Made by a program: the position numbers and the translations under genes
Origin: CAVRQM01 sp963756975
GTDB taxonomy: Bacteria; Pseudomonadota; Alphaproteobacteria; Acetobacterales; Acetobacteraceae
Assembly: GCA_963756975.1 (NCBI GenBank)
Contig: CAVWPS010000001.1
Span: 310,001 to 374,000 of the forward strand
Length of the DNA stretch: 64,000 nt
Direction of reading: 5' to 3'
Shown: piece by piece, positions 54,721 through 63,450 of the stretch
Position numbering within the stretch: position 1 is the stretch's first letter
Layout: the number at the start of each line of letters is the position of its first letter
The notes under the pieces: generated by a model
What the model was told of the DNA's origin: nothing
Databases searched by the model: none
What the model saw: the letters and a program-made list of their open reading frames with translations, nothing else

Positions 54721-55832
54721 GACGTGGAGCCGAGCACCCCGTCGACCAGATAGGACATCAACTCCAGCTCGACGGCGGTTTCCGGATAGGATTTTCCGGC
54801 CGGGATCACCTGATTGCCCTTGTTGTCCGACAGCGGGCCATGGAACACGCTGTAGCCGCCCTTCATCATCTCGGCTTTCACGGCGTCCGCGTTGGCCTTC
54901 GCGGCCGGTGTCACCGCCGGGCCGTAGGCGGACATTTTGACGAACCCGTCGGCCAGACCGCCGCGGACGAAATTCGGCAACGGCTTGCCGGCCTTCATCT
55001 CGGTCACGAAGTCCGTGTACACCTTCGCCCAGTTCCACTCGGCCCCGGTCAGATAGCCTTTCGGCGCCAGCGACGACTGATCGGCGTGATAGCCGCAGGT
55101 GTAGATGCCGCGACCCTCGGCGGTCTGCACCACCACCTTCGGCCCGTCGACATGGCAGGTCACGACGTCGATGCCCTGATCGGCGAGACCGTTGGTCGCC
55201 TCGGCTTCCTTGACCGGCATCGACCAGTCGCCGGTGAAGATCACCTGCACGGTGATCGACGGATCGACCGAGCGTGCGCCCAGCGCGAAGCTGTTGATGT
55301 TGATCAGCACCTGCGGGATCGGCTTGGCCGCGACGAAGCCGAGCTTCTTGGTCTTCGTCATGTGCCCGGCGATGACGCCGTTCAGATACTGGCCCTGCCC
55401 GATATAGCCGAAATAGCTGCCGGAGTTGATCGGGTCCGCCTTCGTCCACAGCCCGCCGCAATGGCGGAACTGCACGTTCGGATACTTGCGCGCCATGTTC
55501 AGCACGTACGGGTCGAAATAGCCGTAGCTGGTCGGGAACAGCAGCGGCGCGCCGTCGAGCTCGATCATGCTCTGCATGGTCTTCTCGACGTCGTCGCTCT
55601 CCGGAACCCGCTCCTCCTCGACGATTTTGACGCCGGGCATCGCCTTCAGCGCGGCGGCTCCCTCGGCGTGGGACTGGTTGTAGCCGAAATCGTCCTTCGG
55701 CCCGACATAGATGAAGCCGATCGTGAGGTCGTCCGCGCGGGCGACGCTCGGCCGCAGCAGGCCCGCCCCGGCCAGCGCCCCGCCGGCGCCGAGCAGGACG
55801 TTGCGCCGGGAAAGCCTGAGTCGCTGGTTCAT
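54717..55832 (-). CDS. BMP-family ABC transporter substrate-binding protein
   Basis: 371 residues. A twin-arginine-like leader (LSRRNVLLGAGGALAGAG to ARA) is followed by the BMP (PnrA-like) fold: LTIGFIYVGPKDDFGYNQSH, FPTSYGYFDPYVLNMARKYP, IGQGQYLNGVIAGHMTKTKK, VVTCHVDGPKVVVQTAEGRG. It binds a nucleoside-like or ureide ligand in the periplasm. First gene of a BMP - permease - permease - amiF - biuH - ATPase - hydrolase operon running to 48829. Confidence 0.92.
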   Translation of the reverse strand: MNQRLRLSRRNVLLGAGGALAGAGLLRPSVARADDLTIGFIYVGPKDDFGYNQSHAEGAAALKAMPGVKIVEEERVPESDDVEKTMQSMIELDGAPLLFPTSYGYFDPYVLNMARKYPNVQFRHCGGLWTKADPINSGSYFGYIGQGQYLNGVIAGHMTKTKKLGFVAAKPIPQVLININSFALGARSVDPSITVQVIFTGDWSMPVKEAEATNGLADQGIDVVTCHVDGPKVVVQTAEGRGIYTCGYHADQSSLAPKGYLTGAEWNWAKVYTDFVTEMKAGKPLPNFVRGGLADGFVKMSAYGPAVTPAAKANADAVKAEMMKGGYSVFHGPLSDNKGNQVIPAGKSYPETAVELELMSYLVDGVLGSTS

Positions 55833-55850
55833 CGGGCGGTCCTTACCGTG

Positions 55851-55875
55851 ATCGTTGCCGCTTCGGTGCAACTAT
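55851..55875. promoter_or_regulatory. Imperfect inverted repeat upstream of the BMP operon
   Basis: ATCGTTGC (55851-55858) and GCAACTAT (55868-55875) form 8-bp arms with one mismatch and a 9-base spacer, 19 bases upstream of the BMP start at 55832. It may be an operator for the biuret operon; no regulator is adjacent. Confidence 0.35.
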
Positions 55876-55939
55876 CGGGCCAAAAGGTCGCGCCGACCGG
55901 CCGGATGGGCCGCGGCCGCGCGAAATGCCCGTTTCGCGA

Positions 55940-56335
55940 TCAGTCGGCTAAAATTTCGTCGATCATGCTCACGTGGGCCGCCACCACCCGCCAGCAATCC
56001 GGCCCCGTTCCAACCCGCGCCCAGACCTGCGTCTGCCGGCCGAGCCGTCCCGGCGCGTCGGGCCTGCGAAACAGCGTGCTGGCGGTCGCGAGGTCCGGGC
56101 CGAACGCGGTGATGACCAGCCGGTCGAGCGTGCGCGGCAGCCCGTTCGTCTGCGTCCGCCGGAACGCCGCGATCTCCGCCATGCCGTGCTGCAGGTCCGC
56201 GATCCCGTAGCGCACCACGCGCGGATCGTCCCAGAACATCGCGTCCAGCGCCGCCGTATCGTTCTCGATCAGGGCGCGCTCGTAGCGGGCGAAGGCCTCC
56301 GCCACTTCGGCCACCGTCGCGGGGTCGTCGATCAT
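55940..56335 (-). CDS. AtzH/HpxZ-like SnoaL-fold protein (DUF3225)
   Basis: 131 residues: ALIENDTAALDAMFWDDPRV, VRYGIADLQHGMAEIAAFRR, LPRTLDRLVITAFGPDLATA, WRVVAAHVSMID. The F-W-x-D-x-x-V-R-Y-G and A-F-R-R patterns are those of AtzH/HpxZ proteins that accompany cyanuric acid, biuret and oxalurate amidohydrolases. AtzH has been linked to 1-carboxybiuret hydrolysis with an AtzE-type partner. ATG at 56335. It lies upstream of the BMP operon and probably belongs to the biuret system. Confidence 0.85.
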   Translation of the reverse strand: MIDDPATVAEVAEAFARYERALIENDTAALDAMFWDDPRVVRYGIADLQHGMAEIAAFRRTQTNGLPRTLDRLVITAFGPDLATASTLFRRPDAPGRLGRQTQVWARVGTGPDCWRVVAAHVSMIDEILAD

Positions 56336-56590
56336 GCCGTTGCGCGATCCTGCCGACCGTCGGCCCGAAACCGAATTCGCCCGCACCGACATCCGCCGCC
56401 GAAGTCCATCGCGTTCCTCCGCCCCGGTTCCCGAGCGGCAGGATGGCGGCAGAGTCCCGATGAGAAAAGACCGGTTCGCCGGGCCGGCCATATCGATCGC
56501 ATTCAGGAATAAGTCGTGACTCCGATCGAGATCGCATGCCAAAGAACCGCCTACGGCACGCGATCCGGCGGCTCAGGGGCACGCATTTCC

Positions 56591-59146
56591 ATGACGACGA
56601 AAACCGTAACCGGAACGGACGGCACCAACGGGCCGAACGGCGGCACGGGCGTGGCGGGCGGCGACGGCACGATCGGGCAATCGGTCAGCGCCACGGTGAC
56701 GTTCCCCGATCCGGCCGGCGACAGCCTCACGGTCAACGGCGGCCGCGGCGGCAGCGGCGGTCAGGGCGGCAACATCTACCAGAACGGTAACCCGCTCCAA
56801 CCGCAGATCGGCCAGGCGGCCGGCGGCAACGGGGCCGGCGGCGGCAACGCGAAGGCGATCACCGTCGACAGGGCGCAGTCCGCCAGCGCCGTCTCGACGA
56901 CCGCGATCGCACAGGGCGGTCAGGGCGGCTTCGGCGGCGACGGCGACAACAGCGGTGCCGGCGGCACCGGCGGCACCGCATATGCCGCCGCGACCGACGA
57001 CAACGCGGCCGGCGGCGCGTACGCGACCGCGCGCGCGATGGGCGGCACGGCCAACAACGTCGGCGGCCAGGGCTTCGGCCAGACCGCGTCGCACGGCCCG
57101 GCCGGCCCCGCCGGCGGTGCCGTCACCGGTGCCACCGCCACCGCGAACGGCCGGCAGGCCGACGCCCGCTCCTACAGCGATGGCGGCAGCGGCGGCGCGG
57201 GCGGGGTCGGCACGGTCGGCGGCAGCGGCGGTGCGGTGTCCGCCACCAGGGCCAGCGCCATCGGCGTCACATCGGCGACCGCCGAGGCGCAGCAGATCGG
57301 CGGCAACGGCGGCGGCTCGGAGCAGAGCGGGGCCTCGGGCACCGGCGGCAACGGCGCGTCGAGCACGCTGACCAACGCCGTCACCGGCTCCACCCAGGGC
57401 GGGCAGCTGGAACTGATCCAGTATGCGAGCGGCGGGAATGGCGGCGATAGCAATCTCGCGGCCGGCGGGACCGGCGGCAACGCAGCGTCCACGCTGACGG
57501 TCACCGACGGCACCAGCACGAGCCTGCTCGTGTCGCTGCAGGCCAATGGCGGCTACGGCGGTAACGGCACGGTCGGCGGCAAGACCGGGACCGCCACCGC
57601 GAACACGAACGCCACCAGCACCGTCGCGAACGCGACCGTGAACGCGATCACGACGGTCGACGGCGGCCATGCCGGCTGGGTCACGGTCGGGTCCGGCGAC
57701 GGCACCGTGGGCGGCACGGCGTCCGGCATCGCGAAAGCGACGAACACCGCGTCGGGCGGCCAGGCGATCGCCTCGGTCACCGTCGGCGGCGGCGTCGGCG
57801 GGCACGGGCTGGGTGCGGGGCACGTCGCCGGCGGTGGCGGCACGGTGTCGGCCACGGCTCAAGCCATCGGCACGCTGGTGGCGCAGGCGAGTGTCGGGGC
57901 CACCGGCGGCGATGGCGGGACCGGCGTTTCGGGGGCCAACGGGGCCGCCGGGGCCGCGGTCGGCCTCGGCAACGCGGTGTCCGGCCGGACGGTGGGGGGC
58001 ACGCTCGATCTCACCCAATCGGCCGGCGGCGGCTCCGGCGGCGGCGCCGACACCGGAACCGCGGGCGCGGGCGGTGCCGCGACATCGCGGCTGACGTTCA
58101 ACGACACCACGCAGAACAGCACGCAAAGCAGCAGGATCAACGCCCGGGTCTCCGCGGTCGGCGGCTTCGGCGGCTACAACACGGCCCAGGTCGGCGCGGC
58201 CGGCGGTGTGGCGAACGCCAATCTCGCCATCACCGGCAACGGTGCCACATTCATCACCGGCGAGGCCGATGCCTATGGCGGCCACTCCCTCGGTGCCACC
58301 GGGGCCAACGCCACGAGCACCGCCGCCGCCACGCTGACCGGTGCCGGCACCGGCGGACGCGTCAACGCCTACGCGACCGCCGTCGGCGGCTACGGCACGC
58401 TGCGGTCCGGCAACGCCTATGCGACGGCGACCGGGACCGCCGCCACCGGCAGCGCCATCGCCGACGCGCAAACGGCGAACGACCTGTATCACCCGGCCAA
58501 CGCGGTGCTAGCCGCCGAGGTGCAGGCGAACGCGATCGTCTCGACCGCCGCCATCTCCAAGGCCAGCCTGCAATACGGCAACACCGCCATCGCCTTCGTC
58601 ACCACACCGCAGGCCGTGGCCAACGTCGATCTCGCACCCGCGACGAGTTCGGCCGCGGTGACCGGCGTGCTGACCAAGAACGCGATCATCGCGTCGGCGT
58701 TTACCGGGGCCAATCAGTATTACGGGGTCGGCGAGCTCGGTGGCGGCCACGCGACCGGCGGCACGGATTCCGAGACGTCGACCGCGACGTTCTCGCTGAG
58801 CATCGACCAGACGAAGGTGCCGGCCGGCGGCAGCCTGGTGGTCGGGCTGTTCGGCGGCGCGGTCGTCGGAAGCGGCGTCACCGGCGTGAGCCTGAGCGTG
58901 ACCGAGAACGGAACGACGGTGGCCGGCCTGTCGTTCACCGGGGACACGGCGGCCCAGGCCCAGGCGGCGTTTTCGGACATGGGGTTCAATCTCGGGGCGC
59001 TGTCGGGGACGGGGACGGTGGCGTTGAGGTTTGCACTGAGCGTTACGTCGGGGAGCGTCGGTTCGGGATTTTACGGCGGGTTTATCGTGGGGGATCCGCC
59101 GCCGCATCAGGGGCCGGCCTTGCCGCACTCTGGTTCCGCTTTTTAG
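56591..59146 (+). CDS. Large glycine-rich repeat protein
   Basis: 851 residues, dominated by Gly, Ala, Thr, Asn and Ser: VNGGRGGSGGQGGNIYQNG, SDGGSGGAGGVGTVGGSGGA and repeated AxATA/TAxAxG beta-type units. The pattern recalls PE_PGRS-like or hedgehog/filamentous surface proteins. The last ~150 residues are more normal (FSLSIDQTKVPAGGSLVVGL, GVSLSVTENGTTVAGLSFTG) and may be a folded C-terminal domain. No signal peptide, RTX motif or anchor is visible. The upstream 56336-56590 gap holds no gene. An extracellular or surface role is inferred only from composition. Confidence 0.8.
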   Translation: MTTKTVTGTDGTNGPNGGTGVAGGDGTIGQSVSATVTFPDPAGDSLTVNGGRGGSGGQGGNIYQNGNPLQPQIGQAAGGNGAGGGNAKAITVDRAQSASAVSTTAIAQGGQGGFGGDGDNSGAGGTGGTAYAAATDDNAAGGAYATARAMGGTANNVGGQGFGQTASHGPAGPAGGAVTGATATANGRQADARSYSDGGSGGAGGVGTVGGSGGAVSATRASAIGVTSATAEAQQIGGNGGGSEQSGASGTGGNGASSTLTNAVTGSTQGGQLELIQYASGGNGGDSNLAAGGTGGNAASTLTVTDGTSTSLLVSLQANGGYGGNGTVGGKTGTATANTNATSTVANATVNAITTVDGGHAGWVTVGSGDGTVGGTASGIAKATNTASGGQAIASVTVGGGVGGHGLGAGHVAGGGGTVSATAQAIGTLVAQASVGATGGDGGTGVSGANGAAGAAVGLGNAVSGRTVGGTLDLTQSAGGGSGGGADTGTAGAGGAATSRLTFNDTTQNSTQSSRINARVSAVGGFGGYNTAQVGAAGGVANANLAITGNGATFITGEADAYGGHSLGATGANATSTAAATLTGAGTGGRVNAYATAVGGYGTLRSGNAYATATGTAATGSAIADAQTANDLYHPANAVLAAEVQANAIVSTAAISKASLQYGNTAIAFVTTPQAVANVDLAPATSSAAVTGVLTKNAIIASAFTGANQYYGVGELGGGHATGGTDSETSTATFSLSIDQTKVPAGGSLVVGLFGGAVVGSGVTGVSLSVTENGTTVAGLSFTGDTAAQAQAAFSDMGFNLGALSGTGTVALRFALSVTSGSVGSGFYGGFIVGDPPPHQGPALPHSGSAF

Positions 59147-59311
59147 ACGGGCGCAGCGTGCTTGGATCTGCGTGGCGGCGCTCCTCGTGAACGCCATTTC
59201 GGTTGCGTCGCCACGATCTCGACGACCCTTGCGCCACGTCAGGGCCAGCGCCCCGCAACGCCCCCCGCCCCGCCACGTTCGCACCGGTAACACCCCGGAG
59301 AGAACGCCCTC

Positions 59312-60826
59312 GTGCCAGCCCGCCCCGACCCCGAGCGCCTCACGATTCTGCTCTACAACTTTGTCCAGCCCGGCGAGGGCAAGGGCAAGCAGGGCGGCGG
59401 GGTCGGCGTCTATCAGGACAATTTGCTGCAGGAATTGCGGGCGCGCGGCCACGACGTGATCTTCCTCAGCTCCGGCGACGCCTACTCGCTCGTGCGGCGC
59501 GACCCGCACGTCGTTTTTACCGACGCCGGGCTGAAGCGCGCGGTCGTCGTCAACTCGCCGGTGTTCGCGCCGGCGCATTTCACGTTCCACCGCATCGACC
59601 TCTACAACGACAGCCCGGCGCTGGACGACGTTCCCGCGCAACTGCGGGCGAAGTACGGCCGCATCGACGTCTTCCATTTCCAGAACGTCGAGGGACTCAC
59701 GGTCCGGTTCTTCCGCGCACTGCGCGAGACGTTTCCGGATTCGACCATCCTGCTCTCGGCGCACAACTACAATCTCGTCTGCCCGCAGGTGAACCTCTGG
59801 TTCCGCGAATCGAAACCCTGCACCGATTACCGCGACGGCCGCGCGTGCGTGAACTGCCTGCTCATGCCCGACCGGCATCGGTACGAGGGCAATATCCGGC
59901 GCATGAACGTGCTGCTCGACCGGTTAAGGGTGCCGCGCCGGGGCCTGACGCGCGACGCGATGCGCTGGACGGTGCGGCTGCCGCTGCGGGCGTTGCGCCG
60001 ATTGCGGGCCGCCGGAAAGACGGCGCCGGCCGGCAAACGCCCGCTGGTGCTGACGAGCGACGCGCAGTCCGAGGCGTATCGCCGCTACCGTTCGCTCAAC
60101 GTCCGTCTCGCCACGGATGTGTTCGACACCATCCTCGCGGTATCAAACCGCACGCGCCATGTCCTGATGCGGCGCGGCGTGCCGGCCGAGCGTCTCGCCG
60201 TATCCTATATCGGCACGGCGCATCATGCCGCGTTCCTCGCCGCGCGGCGCATTCAATCGGCCGGGGACAACCTGCACATCGCCTATCTCGGCTACATGCG
60301 GGCCGACAAGGGATTCTACTTTCTGCTCGACGCGCTCGAGCAGATGCCGGACCAGGTCGCCGGCCGCATCGCGGTCACGATCGCGGCCCCGATCACCGAC
60401 CAATGGGCGGTCGAGCGGCTGAAGGCGACGGCGCACAAGTTCCGCGCCGTCATCGTGCATGACGGTTTCACGCACGCGACGCTCGACGCGGTGCTGGCCG
60501 ACGTCACGCTCGGGATCGTCCCGCCGCTGTGGGAAGACAATTTGCCGCAGGTCGCGATCGAGCTGGTTTCACGCGGCATTCCGATCCTGACGTCCAACCG
60601 TGGCGGCGCTCAGGAGATCGCGAGCAATAGTTCGTTCGTGTTCGAGGCCGGCTCCGTGCCCGACCTGATCGGCCGGATCGAGGAGATCGCCGACGAGCGC
60701 CTGCCGTTGTCGCTGTTCTGGGAGAACGAGCCGCGCATCATCTCGATGGCGCGGCATGTGGACGAACTGATGCGTCACTACCGCCGCGCCCCCGCGCGGA
60801 CGAGGCTGCTGGCGGCCTCCGATTGA
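59312..60826 (+). CDS. Glycosyltransferase, GT4-like (GT-B fold)
   Basis: 504 residues. The N-terminal Rossmann part has PGEGKGKQGGGVGVYQDNLL and LLSAHNYNLVCPQVNLWF. The C-terminal GT1/GT4 part has HIAYLGYMRADKGFYFLLDA and the EX7E-type region IELVSRGIPILTSNRGGAQE. A Cys-containing insert (CTDYRDGRACVNCLLMPDRH) is unusual but known in some exopolysaccharide GT4 enzymes. GTG at 59312 with GGAGAG upstream. It probably builds a surface glycan with the neighbouring GlfT-like enzyme and Glf. Its 3' end overlaps the convergent GT2 gene by 89 bases. Confidence 0.87.
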   Translation: MPARPDPERLTILLYNFVQPGEGKGKQGGGVGVYQDNLLQELRARGHDVIFLSSGDAYSLVRRDPHVVFTDAGLKRAVVVNSPVFAPAHFTFHRIDLYNDSPALDDVPAQLRAKYGRIDVFHFQNVEGLTVRFFRALRETFPDSTILLSAHNYNLVCPQVNLWFRESKPCTDYRDGRACVNCLLMPDRHRYEGNIRRMNVLLDRLRVPRRGLTRDAMRWTVRLPLRALRRLRAAGKTAPAGKRPLVLTSDAQSEAYRRYRSLNVRLATDVFDTILAVSNRTRHVLMRRGVPAERLAVSYIGTAHHAAFLAARRIQSAGDNLHIAYLGYMRADKGFYFLLDALEQMPDQVAGRIAVTIAAPITDQWAVERLKATAHKFRAVIVHDGFTHATLDAVLADVTLGIVPPLWEDNLPQVAIELVSRGIPILTSNRGGAQEIASNSSFVFEAGSVPDLIGRIEEIADERLPLSLFWENEPRIISMARHVDELMRHYRRAPARTRLLAASD

Positions 60827-61733
60827 GGTCGCCGCGAACGCCGCCGAGCGTGGCACCGAACCACGCGCGGAACTCGCGCGGCCGTCCGCGAACCAGCAGG
60901 AACAGCCAGCCGTAACGAATCACGTCGGCCGCGAGCCAGCCCCACATGCCGTAGCGGCTGAAGATCCAGCCCCGGTTGCGGAACTGGTAGAATTGCTTGA
61001 CCGGGTCGGACGGCAGCACGGCGTAAAACCGGCCGCCCATGATGGGGTGGATTTCCGCGTGCGAACTCGGGTGGCAGAACTCCGCCGTGGCGGCCAGCAC
61101 GATGGCGGCGCCGGCGCGGCGGGCGCGGTATAGGAACTCCACCTCGTCGCCGCGAATGAACAGGCGCGTGTCGGGCAGACCGATGCGGCGAAAGAGCGAG
61201 GCACGGATCAGCGCGCCGTTGAACAGGTGCGCGAAGCCATGGACCTCCGCCGGGATGTCCGAGCAGTCGAACCGTGTGCGGCCGCGCAGGCGGATCGGGA
61301 ACGCGAGACGCTCCGGGCGCTCGGCATCGACGACCATCGGGGCCGTGAGATCGGCGCCGGTCCGGTCCGCCGTCGCGCGCAGGGTCGCAAGGCAGGTGCG
61401 ATCCCGGGGCCGCCCGTCATCGTCCATCAGCCAGATCAGCTCGGCCCCGCGCGCCATCGCCGCCTCGATGCCGGAACGGAACCCTCCGGCACCGCCGAGG
61501 TTCTCCTCCGACCGGACAACGATCGCGTCGTGACGCGCCAGCACCGAAGCCGTCTCCGGCCCGCTCGCGTTGTCGAGCACGAGAATGTGGTCGGGCGGGA
61601 CCGACTGCGCGCGCAGCGCCGTCAGGCATGCGTCGAGCAGGGCCGGACGGTCGCGCGTGACCACGACGGCGATGATCGCGGGCGGCGGCGTGGTCGCCTG
61701 AGGCTGGTGCGGGCGAACGACGTCGAGTGTCAC
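60738..61733 (-). CDS. Glycosyltransferase family 2, galactofuranosyltransferase GlfT1-like
   Basis: 331 residues. GT-A fold: IIAVVVTRDRPALLDACLTA, VLDNASGPETASVLARHDAI, SEENLGGAGGFRSGIEAAMA, the metal-binding MDDDGRP, and RGDEVEFLYRARRAG with a later HP motif (EFCHPSSHAEIHPIMGGRFY). The IWLMDDDG and RGDEVEF pair is characteristic of GlfT1-like enzymes that use UDP-galactofuranose. The adjacent glf supports this. The last ~30 residues (Arg/Ser/Gly-rich) lie in the convergent overlap with the GT4 gene. Confidence 0.88.
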   Translation of the reverse strand: MTLDVVRPHQPQATTPPPAIIAVVVTRDRPALLDACLTALRAQSVPPDHILVLDNASGPETASVLARHDAIVVRSEENLGGAGGFRSGIEAAMARGAELIWLMDDDGRPRDRTCLATLRATADRTGADLTAPMVVDAERPERLAFPIRLRGRTRFDCSDIPAEVHGFAHLFNGALIRASLFRRIGLPDTRLFIRGDEVEFLYRARRAGAAIVLAATAEFCHPSSHAEIHPIMGGRFYAVLPSDPVKQFYQFRNRGWIFSRYGMWGWLAADVIRYGWLFLLVRGRPREFRAWFGATLGGVRGDLNRRPPAASSARGRGGSDASVRPHAAPSR

Positions 61734-61868
61734 GGTGCAGTCCGGCAGAGCTGATGCCGGGTGCTACGCAAGGCGCAGCCGCATCGCCGGGGCGCAACGG
61801 AAACTTGATCGGTGAACTCTCGTCGCACGGCCCCGTAAGCCGCCGTGCCAAAATGGGGAGACCGGGTC

Positions 61869-63071
61869 ATGGATGACAGCCGAACCGAGGGTGCGCCGCC
61901 GGCGCTCGCGGCACCCCGCATCGCGCGGCCCGGCCGCACGATCCTGGTCGTCGGTGCCGGTTTCGCGGGTGCGACCCACGCGCGCGTTCTGGCCGAGGCG
62001 GGCTGGGATGTGGAGGTGATCGACCGCCGCCCGCACGTCGCGGGCAACGCCCACGACGCGACCGACGCGAACGGCGTGCGCGTCCATCGCTACGGCCCGC
62101 ATTTGTTCCACACCAAGAACGAACCGATCGTGCGCTGGCTGGCCCGCTTCGGCGAACTCGTGCCGTACGAGCACCGCGTGCAGGCGATCCTGCCGTCGGG
62201 TGCCTGCGCGCCGATGCCGATCAACCGGGCGACGATCAACGAGGTGTTCGGCGTGGCGCTCGAATCCGCCGACGATGTGCGGACGTTCCTGCGCCGGGAA
62301 GCCTTGCCCATCGCCGAACCGGCCAACGCCGCCGAGCATCTGGCCTCGACGATCGGCACGCGGCTCACCGATTTGTTCTTCCGCCCGTACACGCGAAAGA
62401 TGTGGGCGCTCGATCTGGAAGACATGGCGGCCAGCGTCGTCAAGCGCATCCCGCTGCGCTTCGACGACGAGGACCGGTATTTTCCGGACGACGATTTCCA
62501 GCTCATGCCGCGCGACGGCTACACGCGGCTGTTCGAGCGGATGCTGGACCACCCCCGCATTCGCGTCCGCCTCGGCACGGCGTTCGACCGGACGATGCGG
62601 CGCGGCATGGCGCACTGCTTCAACAGCATGCCGATCGACGAGTATTTCGGCGACGCGTTCGGCGCGCTCCCGTACCGCTCGATCCGCTTTCACCACCGCA
62701 CCGAGGCGGCCGATGCCGGACGGGGCACGGCGGCGACGCTGAATTTCACCGACACCGGCAAGCTGACGCGCGAGACGCACTGGGCGCGGCTGCCGGGTCA
62801 CGCAGGGCACGGCGGCGCGACCACGGTGACCGCCGAGGAGCCGTGCGCCGACCATGAGAACGAGATGGAGCGCTACTACCCGGTCAAGCGCAGCGACGGC
62901 CGCTACGACGATGCCTACCGCCGCTACCGGGCGCTCGCCGACACCGATCCCGACCAGACGTTCATCGGCCGCTGCGGGACGTACCAGTATCTGGACATGC
63001 ACCAGGTGATCGCGCAGTCGCTCGCCGGTGCCCGGAAATGGCTGGAGCGCGCGACGGCCGGCGCGGCCTGA
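61869..63071 (+). CDS. glf: UDP-galactopyranose mutase
   Basis: 400 residues. FAD site ILVVGAGFAGATHARVLAEA; RRPHVAGNAHDATDANGVRV; HRYGPHLFHTKNEPIVRWLA; YTRKMWALDLEDMAASVVKR; RYYPVKRSDGRYDDAYRRYR; FIGRCGTYQYLDMHQVIAQS. These are the Glf landmarks for interconverting UDP-Galp and UDP-Galf with reduced FAD. The ATG at 61869 has GGGGAG at 61855-61860; a GTG 8 codons upstream is possible. It is divergent from the GlfT-like gene. Confidence 0.95.
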   Translation: MDDSRTEGAPPALAAPRIARPGRTILVVGAGFAGATHARVLAEAGWDVEVIDRRPHVAGNAHDATDANGVRVHRYGPHLFHTKNEPIVRWLARFGELVPYEHRVQAILPSGACAPMPINRATINEVFGVALESADDVRTFLRREALPIAEPANAAEHLASTIGTRLTDLFFRPYTRKMWALDLEDMAASVVKRIPLRFDDEDRYFPDDDFQLMPRDGYTRLFERMLDHPRIRVRLGTAFDRTMRRGMAHCFNSMPIDEYFGDAFGALPYRSIRFHHRTEAADAGRGTAATLNFTDTGKLTRETHWARLPGHAGHGGATTVTAEEPCADHENEMERYYPVKRSDGRYDDAYRRYRALADTDPDQTFIGRCGTYQYLDMHQVIAQSLAGARKWLERATAGAA

Positions 63072-63077
63072 CCGGGC

Positions 63078-63368
63078 CTATTCGGCAGGTTCGACCAGCG
63101 ACAGCCGCCACCGTTTCGGCGCGCCGTAACCGTCCGGCGGTTTCAGCGGACTTTCCACCAGGGCGACGCTGGCCGGCCCGCCGCCGCACGCCCGGCACCG
63201 CAGCCGCAGGACCACGTCCGCCAGCGTGCGCCGCTCGTCGGTCCCGAGCTGCCGCAGGGGCAGCAGCGTCACGCCGTCGCAGCACCGCAGCTCGAGCCAG
63301 CGCGTGCTGAACGTGCGGACGTGGCAGGCGAGCGCGAGGGAGCGGTCGAAGGGTGGCTCAGGCGGCAT
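63078..63368 (-). CDS. Small Cys-containing hypothetical protein
   Basis: 96 residues from the ATG at 63368 (10 more codons are open upstream). It contains the CxxC element RLRCRACGGGPASVALVES and CHVRTFSTRWLELRCCDGVT, reminiscent of a small zinc ribbon, and ends GYGAPKRWRLSLVEPAE. No family is recognised with confidence. It is convergent with glf and downstream of the peptide-binding protein gene. Confidence 0.7.
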   Translation of the reverse strand: MPPEPPFDRSLALACHVRTFSTRWLELRCCDGVTLLPLRQLGTDERRTLADVVLRLRCRACGGGPASVALVESPLKPPDGYGAPKRWRLSLVEPAE

Positions 63369-63390
63369 GGCCGGAACATAACGTGAACTT

Positions 63391-63437
63391 CCGGCCAAGG
63401 CGATTCACCTTGGCCGGGATAGCCTCCGGCCAAGGTG
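63391..63437 (-). terminator. Three-armed hairpin region, possible terminator of the peptide-binding-protein gene
   Basis: CCGGCCAAGG occurs at 63391-63400 and 63426-63435, and its complement CCTTGGCCGG at 63408-63417. The middle arm can pair perfectly with either outer copy; with the right copy the stem extends to 12 bp (63406-63417 with 63426-63437). It lies 13 bases past the stop of the ABC binding-protein gene on the minus strand and just before the small gene at 63368. No T-run follows, so this is not a classical intrinsic terminator. Confidence 0.5.
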
Positions 63438-63450
63438 AGCCTGCCGGCGG

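Noticed and set aside
56573..58492. A long minus-strand frame opposite the glycine-rich protein
   Set aside because: Low-complexity Ala/Gly/Arg sequence without motifs; the plus-strand frame has regular repeats and an ordered C-terminal domain.
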